NCBI GenBank assembly: GCA_031270945.1
Contig: JAISWZ010000377.1
Location: forward strand, 1 to 41,416
Origin: Clostridiales bacterium
Lineage (GTDB): Bacteria; Bacillota; Clostridia; Lachnospirales; WQUN01
Reading direction: 5' to 3'
Length of the DNA: 41,416 nucleotides
Shown: in pieces, positions 35,659-41,416 of the stretch
Numbering within the stretch: position 1 is the first letter of the stretch
Layout of the letters: each line of letters opens with the position of its first letter
Notes under the pieces: model-generated
Told to the model about the DNA's origin: nothing
Database searches by the model: none
What the model saw: only the letters and a program-made list of their open reading frames with translations
Program-made: the position numbers and the translations under genes

Positions 35659-37092
35659 CTAAATTGGTGCGGAGTATGTGTTTGTGGCATTGGCGAACTT
35701 CGTGTACTGGCCCATCCATGTAAGCTCTATCGTTCCTGTGGGGCCATTTCTCTGTTTTGAGATGATGACTTCAGCAATATTTTTCTTTTCTGTTTCGGGA
35801 TGATAGTACTCGTCCCTATATAAAAAGACAACAACGTCCGCATCCTGCTCAATAGCGCCAGATTCCCTCAAATCCGAGAGCATTGGCCTGTGGTCTGTCC
35901 TGCTCTCCACGGCGCGGCTAAGCTGCGCCGCTGTAAAAACCGGGCAGTTCAACTCCTTAGCCAGCCCCTTGAGAGATCTTGATATCTCAGAAATCTCCTG
36001 CTGGCGAGACTCGAACCTGGAGGTTGAGGTCATGAGCTGCAGGTAGTCTATAACAATAAGCCCTAGGTTCTTGTCCGACTTCAGCTTCCTGCACTTGCCC
36101 CGAAGCTCCTGCATGGATATGCCAGGCGTGTCGTTAATGTAAAGCAGCCCGTTAGACAAAGGCCCAACCGCCGAAGCGATCCTTGCCCACTCAGGCTCTT
36201 GCAGATCTCCGGTCCGGACTTTCTGCGCGTCAACGTTCGCCTGGCAGCAAAGCATTCTGTTCACGCATTGCTCCTTGGACATTTCCAGCGTAAACAAAGC
36301 GGTGCATACCTGTTGCTTCACAGCCACGTGCTGCGCTATGTTAAGCAGGAACGCCGACTTTCCCATTGAAGGCCTGGCGCCAAGCAGAATCAGATCAGAG
36401 TTTTGAAGCCCTGCAGTCTTCAGGTCAAAGTCGGTAAACCCAGTAGGAATGCCAGTGATCTTCCCCTTGTTCTTGGACAGCTCCTCCATCTTTGCCACAG
36501 CGTCCACAAGCACTGTAGATATGTGGGCGAAGTCAGAAGTTGTCCCCTTTGAGCTTATGTCTAGTATGGCCTTCTCAGCCCGCGACAGAAGATCCGGGAC
36601 GCGCTCCTTCCCTCCATAGCACGCGTTGGAGATGAACTCACTGGCCTTTATCAGCTTCCTGGATATGGACTTGTCCGCGATTATCCTGATGTAGTGCTTC
36701 ATGTTGGCAGTGGTGTAAAAGGCTGTTATCAGCTCAGCTATCCTCTGCCTTCCTCCAGCGGTCTCAAGCGTCCCCAGCTCGGCCAAGCGGTCAGTTATAG
36801 TTACCGCGTCAACAGGCTCGCCTTTTGAGTACAGGTTTACAGCGGCTTCAAACACGCTTTTGTTCTGTGGGCTGTAAAAGTCATCGGCCTGCAAGGACTC
36901 GTAAGCGCTTGCCAAAGCGTCCTTGTCCACAAGAACGCAGCTTAAGGCGGCTGTTTCAGCCTCTAAGTCATGCGGCGGTATTCTTATCGCCGTTTGGGGG
37001 ACGCTAGGCAACTCGTCTCCGAAGTCCGAGTTGAATTCCGCGTCACTCACTTCATATTCCATGTCATTGACTCCGTATCCCATGTCATCCAT
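35659..37092 (-). CDS. dnaB: Replicative DNA helicase
   Basis: 477 residues, slightly long for DnaB/DnaC (about 450) because of a ~38-residue acidic N-terminal extension rich in Asp/Glu. The hexameric helicase unwinds DNA at the replication fork. The N-terminal domain begins PPHDLEAETAALSCVLVD (about 39-56). The RecA-like domain has Walker A GARPSMGKSAF (238-248), Walker B LIVIDYLQLM (345-354), the RESGAIEQDADVVVFLYRD segment and the SKQRNGPTG arginine-finger region. The start is uncertain: AAAGGAG lies about 25 bp upstream of the ATG, with a GCGC-TTTGA-GCGC hairpin between them that could shorten the gap. It is not in an operon with rplI here. Confidence 0.95.
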   Translation of the reverse strand: MDDMGYGVNDMEYEVSDAEFNSDFGDELPSVPQTAIRIPPHDLEAETAALSCVLVDKDALASAYESLQADDFYSPQNKSVFEAAVNLYSKGEPVDAVTITDRLAELGTLETAGGRQRIAELITAFYTTANMKHYIRIIADKSISRKLIKASEFISNACYGGKERVPDLLSRAEKAILDISSKGTTSDFAHISTVLVDAVAKMEELSKNKGKITGIPTGFTDFDLKTAGLQNSDLILLGARPSMGKSAFLLNIAQHVAVKQQVCTALFTLEMSKEQCVNRMLCCQANVDAQKVRTGDLQEPEWARIASAVGPLSNGLLYINDTPGISMQELRGKCRKLKSDKNLGLIVIDYLQLMTSTSRFESRQQEISEISRSLKGLAKELNCPVFTAAQLSRAVESRTDHRPMLSDLRESGAIEQDADVVVFLYRDEYYHPETEKKNIAEVIISKQRNGPTGTIELTWMGQYTKFANATNTYSAPI

Positions 37093-37252
37093 AGCGTATG
37101 CCAGCGCTCAAAGCGCGTCTCCTTTCCTGCCCGCCACAGAAAGCTTTTAAAACGAGGGATTCACCCGTTTCTTAAGCGCAACGCGGCTGAAAACTGCACT
37201 TTTTGTTTTTTGAATGTTTTTGTTTATTCCACGAGCGAAAAAACTGCGCTCT

Positions 37253-37281
37253 CTTATATGTGAAGGTATGTGAAGGTTGAA
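37253..37281 (-). promoter_or_regulatory. Candidate promoter of dnaB
   Basis: TTCAAC (37276-37281), 17 bp, TATAAG (37253-37258) on the minus strand, about 160 bp before the dnaB start. Both boxes deviate from consensus; the spacing is ideal. Confidence 0.45.
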
Positions 37282-37455
37282 CACGAACAAAAATCCTATA
37301 GAACATATTTACATGTTTTCAATTGAATATGAGTACTTATGTTTCTCCCATAAACAGCCAAAATTTTTATGCGCAAAGAGGTACGCATATAAGATGGTTT
37401 TTGACTTAACAACCACTGCCCCAAAACGGGCTGTGGCGAGCGGGCTGACCCTTAA

Positions 37456-37506
37456 GCGCATATCCCAAAACCAATTTAAGGGATCAAGGAATTTTGGAAT
37501 ATGCGC
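37456..37506. mobile_element. Short relative of the palindromic element
   Basis: GCGCATATCCCAAAACC at one end and ATTTTGGAATATGCGC at the other enclose only about 20 bp, for 51 bp in total. It has the same terminal words as the 100-bp family but no long arms, and is probably an internally deleted or ancestral form. Confidence 0.65.
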
Positions 37507-37537
37507 AAGCAGGCGCTCGGGGCTGGTGTAATTATTC

Positions 37538-37706
37538 AGCGCCAAGGCGCTCAAGAAAAGCGTATTTCAAAGCGCCAAGGCGCTCAAGAAAGCATATTTC
37601 AAAGCGCTAAGCGCTTAAGATAAAGCATTCAAAGTCAAACCGAGTCAAACCAAGTCAACCTGGGCAAACCAAGTCAAACCAAGGCAAACCGAGCAAACCG
37701 AAGCAA
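37538..37706. repeat. Short tandem repeats between dnaB and the amidase gene
   Basis: Three ~32-bp units (AGCGCCAAGGCGCTCAAGAA...ATTTCAA) start at 37538, 37571 and 37603; each begins with an AGCGC(C/T)AAG(G)CGCT palindrome. Directly after come about seven ~10-bp units like AGTCAAACCA (37632-37706). Confidence 0.75.
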
Positions 37707-37939
37707 ACCTGATCGTGGCACTTTCATTATACTACAATCAGACAGCAGATGGGTAGGACAAATAGTGGCGTAAAATGCTAAAAAATCTCAACTGGCGGTT
37801 GAAACGCGTCTAAAATTGACATATTATGAGTGGCAACCCTGGATGCGGAAATCTTCCCTTTAAAACATGCACTTAGTAATCATAGTTCGTATTTGGCAAG
37901 CTGTCACCATTTCCCAAGTCCAACCATATCATGCATAGA

Positions 37940-37993
37940 GCAAGCCTTGCAAGATCAGCAAGCCTTGCTATATTAGCAAGCCTTGATAGCTCA
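37940..37993. repeat. Three 18-bp tandem repeats before the amidase gene
   Basis: GCAAGCCTTGCAAGATCA, GCAAGCCTTGCTATATTA and GCAAGCCTTGATAGCTCA, then a partial fourth unit running into the ribosome binding site of the amidase gene. They would lie in its 5' leader. Confidence 0.75.
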
Positions 37994-38015
37994 GCAAGGG
38001 GTTTGGAGGGATCAG

Positions 38016-38519
38016 ATGTCAAATCAGACGCAGTACCTATACGACAGGAAAGCCGCCATAGACTACGCTCACAAGTGGGCTAGGGGAAGAAACCCGAAAT
38101 ACTACGACTTCGAGTCGCTAGGCGGAGATTGCACCAACTATGTCTCGCAGTGCCTGTACGCCGGGACAGGGATGATGAACCATGTGAAGGATACGGGCTG
38201 GTACTACTATGACATCAACAATAGAGCGGCCGCGTGGACTTCAGTTTTGTACCTGTACACCTTCTTGACCGAGAACAAGGGATCTGGCCCGTTCGGGCAC
38301 GAGGTAGGCGCAGAGTCCGCCATGCCAGGAGACTTGGTTCAGCTGAAGCTCAACAAGCCTGATTTCCAGCACACCCCTATCATTGTCTCAATCGGGAAGC
38401 CGCTCAACCTGGATACGATCCTGGTGGCCGCGCACTCGATAGACAGCGACTTCAGGCCGCTTTCAACCTATGACATAAAAGGGATCCGCTTCATACACAT
38501 TGACGGGTACCGCAAGTGA
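38016..38519 (+). CDS. Amidase_6 domain protein (putative cell-wall hydrolase fold)
   Basis: 167 residues from the ATG at 38016, which has GGAGG 7 bp upstream; the frame is open from 37983 but that extension lies upstream of the ribosome binding site. The whole protein is one putative amidase domain (Amidase_6, PF12671): YDRKAAIDYAHKWARGRNPKYYDF, then GGDCTNYVSQCLYAG with the presumed catalytic Cys, a GDLVQL strand, HTPIIVSI with the presumed catalytic His, and AAHSIDSDFRPL. No signal peptide is visible, so export or an intracellular role is open. Proteins of this family are often encoded beside sporulation or surface genes. A strong terminator follows. Confidence 0.85.
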   Translation: MSNQTQYLYDRKAAIDYAHKWARGRNPKYYDFESLGGDCTNYVSQCLYAGTGMMNHVKDTGWYYYDINNRAAAWTSVLYLYTFLTENKGSGPFGHEVGAESAMPGDLVQLKLNKPDFQHTPIIVSIGKPLNLDTILVAAHSIDSDFRPLSTYDIKGIRFIHIDGYRK

Positions 38520-38526
38520 GCGAAAA

Positions 38527-38561
38527 GGGCCCAGGCAGGAGAGAATCTCCTGCCTGGGCCC
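38527..38561. terminator. Bidirectional terminator between amidase and chemoreceptor genes
   Basis: GGGCCCAGGCAGGAGA-GAA-TCTCCTGCCTGGGCCC, a perfect 16-bp stem. On the minus strand TTTTCG follows, serving the chemoreceptor gene; on the plus strand TTGGTCTTGCCTTT follows, serving the amidase gene. Confidence 0.85.
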
Positions 38562-38603
38562 TTGGTCTTGCCTTTCGCTTTTGCTCTTTTTTCCAGCCAA
38601 ACC

Positions 38604-40889
38604 CTACGCAGTCATTCTGCCAGCCCTGTCATTCTTCTCGGTCTTCAGCTTGAACACATTCACCAGTTCATCCAGGTTTGTGGACTGGCTGAAAAGCTGC
38701 TGGGCGGAGGCGGCCACTTCTTCGGATGTGGCGCTGTTCTTCTGCACGACCTGAGCGATCTGGGTAAGCCCGATGTTGATCTGGGAGACAGCTTCAGACT
38801 GTTCTGCTGAGGCGTTGGAGATGTCATCTACGATAGAAGAGATCTGGGCGATGTCGCCTACGATGCGATCAAGGGCCTGGGCGGTATGCCCTGCGATCTC
38901 GGTTCCTGCTGTGACGTTGGCTATGGACTCGCTGATCATCTCGGTTGTCTCTTTGGCGGCTGTCTGGGAGCGGGCGGCAAGGGAGCGCACTTCTTTCGCT
39001 ACAACAGCGAAGCCTTTTCCGTGCTCGCCAGCGCGGGCCGCCTCGACTGCGGCGTTAAGCGCCAGGAGATTGGTCTGGAACGCTATGTCGTCTATGACTT
39101 TTATGATATTTGAGATCTTTGAAGAAGAGACTTTGATCCCTTCCATTGACTGAAGCATCTTCTTCATCTCGTCATTGCCGATGAACGCGTTCTCTTCGGA
39201 CTTCTTGGAAAGGCTTGCCGCTTCGGACGCGCGCTGAGCGTTTCTTCTGGTCTGCTCTGAAATGGAGTCCATTGTGGCGTTAAGCTCTTCTACCGCTCCA
39301 GCTTGCTGGGTTGTCCCTTCGGCTAGGGCGTTGGAGGATTCCGACACCATGTTGGAAGAGGTTGAAACAGTCCTGGCAGTGTCAATGATGCTGAACATGA
39401 CGTTGTTGAGCTGGCGGATGATTTTGTTGATGGACTCTTTGATAAGAGTGAAGTCTCCTACGTAATCGCGGTTGATCTCCTGCTCCAGGTTGTTGTCGGC
39501 GGCCTTGGACAGGACTTCGGCTATCTCTCCGACATAGGAGTCAAGGGTTCTGGACATGCCAAGAAGCGTTTCCTTGATTACGCCAAAGGCGCCTTTGTAG
39601 TCGTTGTCCATCTTTACGCTGAGGTTTCCGCTCTGCACTTCCTTAAGAGCCCTTATGGCGTCAGATATTGGCGCCTCCACGTTGTCCAGGAGGGCGTTGA
39701 GCTCGATAAAGATCTTCTGCCAGTCTCCCCTGTACTTGTCCTTGTCAGCGTGGGCGCTGAGGTTTCCTACGGAGATCTGGTGGGACATGCTTGATATCGC
39801 GTCCACTATGCCCTTGATGTCGTTGGCCAGGGATGTGACAGACTTGATTATCGTCTGGAAGTCCCCAGGCGCGTCTTTCAGGCTATGGGTAAATACCCCA
39901 TTGGAGTAGTCCTCGATAGTCTTTGAGATGTCAATGATCATGTTCCTGTAAAAGGCTAGCGTCTCATTCAGGTTTTTGGTCACTTCCCTAAAGGCGCCCT
40001 GGAACTCGTCCTCGTTTATCGAATGGCTTGTCTTTCCGGCCTTGTGCTGGGTCGAAGCCTTGGATATCTCGAATATCAGCTTCTCCATGTTCTCGCCCAT
40101 GTTCTGGAAGCTGGAGAAGAGCATCCCTATCTCGTCATTGTAAATCGTGTCAAACTCCATCTTGAACTCGCCTTTTGAAATGTTGTTGGCGGTCTTCACA
40201 GCTTTCTTGATTCCAGAGGTGATGTTTGTGATCATGAACGTGGCGAAGAGAAGCGAAATGATCAAGGCGACTATTGTAACCACGGTCAAAAGCAGATCCG
40301 CCTGGGTGGATACGGCCTTGCTTTGCGTCACAAACTTTGACGCCTGGGTCGCGTTTATCTTCACCAGATCGTCGATGGCCTTTTGAATGTTGCTCCCGTC
40401 AGCGCTCAAAGTCTCTGTCAGGTACTCGCTTGCCTCATCGTACCTTCCCGCGTTTATCAACGTGACAAGCTGGCTCCGGTACCCGTCAATGAAGTCTGGA
40501 AGCGTGTTGAGCAGGGTTGTCAGGCTCTGGTACTCATCATCAAGTGTAGAGCCAAAGCCCTTCACTTCGTTCAAGTATAAATTTGCTGTGGCGTTCAGCG
40601 ACTCAAGGGCGCCTGTCGCGTCCTTGATCAGATCCCTGGCTTTCGCCGGGTCAGCCTCCCTTATCAGGAGCGCCTCCCTGGCCTCGGATCTGGCTGTTGC
40701 TATGTTTTGCAACATGTTGTTCAGATGGTTTAGCGGCGCTATCACGACTTGGTTAGTCTTGTTTATCAGGGTTACGCACTGGTTCAGCGCCCAGAATGAC
40801 GTCCCTGCTATCGCCAAAGTGAAGAAGAGGATGATTCCTGTGTTTATCAGTAGTTTTGAGCTGATCTTGAGGTTGCGGAAAAAATTCAT
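38604..40889 (-). CDS. Methyl-accepting chemotaxis protein with multiple HAMP-like segments
   Basis: 761 residues from the ATG at 40889 (AAGGAG 8 bp upstream); the longer frame to 40991 is unlikely. A membrane helix at ~11-33 is followed by an extracellular four-helix-bundle ligand domain to ~200, a second membrane helix at ~203-225 and a HAMP domain. A long linker then has at least four repeated HAMP-like units ([61 protein letters not shown]). The signalling domain has the hairpin tip [33 protein letters not shown], which docks CheA/CheW. No CheR-tethering pentapeptide is seen at the C-terminus. The ligand is unknown. Confidence 0.93.
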   Translation of the reverse strand: MNFFRNLKISSKLLINTGIILFFTLAIAGTSFWALNQCVTLINKTNQVVIAPLNHLNNMLQNIATARSEAREALLIREADPAKARDLIKDATGALESLNATANLYLNEVKGFGSTLDDEYQSLTTLLNTLPDFIDGYRSQLVTLINAGRYDEASEYLTETLSADGSNIQKAIDDLVKINATQASKFVTQSKAVSTQADLLLTVVTIVALIISLLFATFMITNITSGIKKAVKTANNISKGEFKMEFDTIYNDEIGMLFSSFQNMGENMEKLIFEISKASTQHKAGKTSHSINEDEFQGAFREVTKNLNETLAFYRNMIIDISKTIEDYSNGVFTHSLKDAPGDFQTIIKSVTSLANDIKGIVDAISSMSHQISVGNLSAHADKDKYRGDWQKIFIELNALLDNVEAPISDAIRALKEVQSGNLSVKMDNDYKGAFGVIKETLLGMSRTLDSYVGEIAEVLSKAADNNLEQEINRDYVGDFTLIKESINKIIRQLNNVMFSIIDTARTVSTSSNMVSESSNALAEGTTQQAGAVEELNATMDSISEQTRRNAQRASEAASLSKKSEENAFIGNDEMKKMLQSMEGIKVSSSKISNIIKVIDDIAFQTNLLALNAAVEAARAGEHGKGFAVVAKEVRSLAARSQTAAKETTEMISESIANVTAGTEIAGHTAQALDRIVGDIAQISSIVDDISNASAEQSEAVSQINIGLTQIAQVVQKNSATSEEVAASAQQLFSQSTNLDELVNVFKLKTEKNDRAGRMTA

Positions 40890-41170
40890 GCATGCTCTCC
40901 TTGTATGCCAGAATTGCCAGGAAAGCGTCCCTGGCGCGGCCTGCGATGGACAAACTCTGGAGTCGATATCGCTTGACCCTAGTATTGACACGAAGCGAGA
41001 AATTCATAGCTAGATAAACTATCCTTGGAACTGCAGCTCGGCTAAAATGCTTATGTCGATTCGCGTTCATCGTCATGCTTTCTCCAGTTTTTTTAATTCT
41101 GGAATACCGTGGAGCATTAAGGCTATTTATGGGAGGCCATGCAAAAGCTTAGTTTAAAGGCGAAAAAGGG

Positions 41171-41368
41171 GTGTGGGGTTCTGTGAAAGCGGGTTTAGCC
41201 GGTGGCAATGCTGCTTACGGACAAGAATTACTGTTGGAAATGGCGCAGACAAGCCTTTTGATAAATCAAGTTGCGAGGGCGAAAAGCGCTGTGGACCAGA
41301 TTTTAGGGCAAAACAATAAGAGCATATCCCAAAATTTTATCCGAGGCGCCGGAAAAATCCGGCGTTGA
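41171..41368 (+). CDS. Possible small gene running into a palindromic element
   Basis: A 65-residue frame (AAYGQELLLEMAQTSLLINQVARAKSAVDQILG) looks helical. It ends inside the palindromic element at 41320 with the element-derived tail SISQNFIRGAGKIRR. No recognisable family and no clear ribosome binding site are visible. It could be the start of a gene truncated by the insertion, or chance. The gap between the chemoreceptor start and here (40890-41170) shows nothing else. Confidence 0.25.
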   Translation: MWGSVKAGLAGGNAAYGQELLLEMAQTSLLINQVARAKSAVDQILGQNNKSISQNFIRGAGKIRR

Positions 41369-41416
41369 AGCATTCGCCAGGATTTTTCCGGCGCCAATTC
41401 GGAATTTTGGGATATG
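41320..41416. mobile_element. Palindromic MITE-like element, cut by the window end
   Basis: Starts GAGCATATCCC after TAA (41317-41319). The arms GGCGCCGGAAAAATCC and GGATTTTTCCGGCGCC pair fully. The last bases GGGATATG are the other end, missing about three bases. Confidence 0.9.

Overview
This looks like a low-to-mid GC Firmicute of the class Clostridia. The evidence is a SpoVG protein, paired GlgC and GlgD ADP-glucose pyrophosphorylase subunits, an S-layer-homology (SLH) surface protein, an ECF-type (RibU-like) transporter subunit, an Amidase_6 protein, AAGGAG-type ribosome binding sites and sigma-A promoters. The genus cannot be named from the sequence. No rRNA, tRNA, CRISPR array, phage module or intact IS transposase was seen. 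Most genes lie on the minus strand.

Layout. 1-5.9 kb: accessory DNA with a GNAT acetyltransferase, an Rpn-type PD-(D/E)XK nuclease with a coiled-coil tail, a 70-residue hypothetical protein, duplicated promoter cassettes, repeated GC-rich hairpins and several palindromic insertions. 5.9-8.9 kb: a compact operon spoVG - ilvD-like - rsmI. 8.9-10.2 kb: no recognisable gene. 10.4-12.8 kb: glgC-glgD, overlapping by 4 bp, ending in a strong bidirectional terminator and preceded by four 21-bp tandem repeats. 12.8-15.3 kb: no intact gene, but a tandem duplication of the tail of the next gene. 15.3-22.4 kb: one very large gene for a secreted GH59-like (galactocerebrosidase-type) glycosidase with lectin-like, Ig-like, MBG, InlB B-repeat and SLH domains, split into three frames by two copies of a ~100-bp palindromic element. 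Removing both copies and one 3-bp target duplication each restores a single frame of exactly 2,319 codons.

22.6-31.2 kb is almost entirely a degenerate repeat array without believable genes. About 40 copies of a hairpin-forming core (CGCAGCGGTGCG and variants) recur at ~118 bp, then ~300 bp, then a regular ~134 bp. A different, AT-rich repeat family occupies 31.7-32.4 kb. 32.8-41.4 kb returns to ordinary genes: a conserved hypothetical protein (+), an MBL-fold hydrolase (-), a RibU-like S component (-) with a structured leader, dnaB (-), an Amidase_6 protein (+) and a large methyl-accepting chemotaxis protein (-).

The dominant theme is repeat and mobile-element load. A ~100-bp palindromic MITE-like family, with arms that vary in a compensatory way, is present in at least six near-complete copies plus fragments and shorter relatives. 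One copy carries a nested 369-bp insertion with an 8-bp target duplication. No autonomous partner that could move these elements is in the window. The most unusual features are the 8.6-kb repeat locus and the palindrome-split surface glycosidase.
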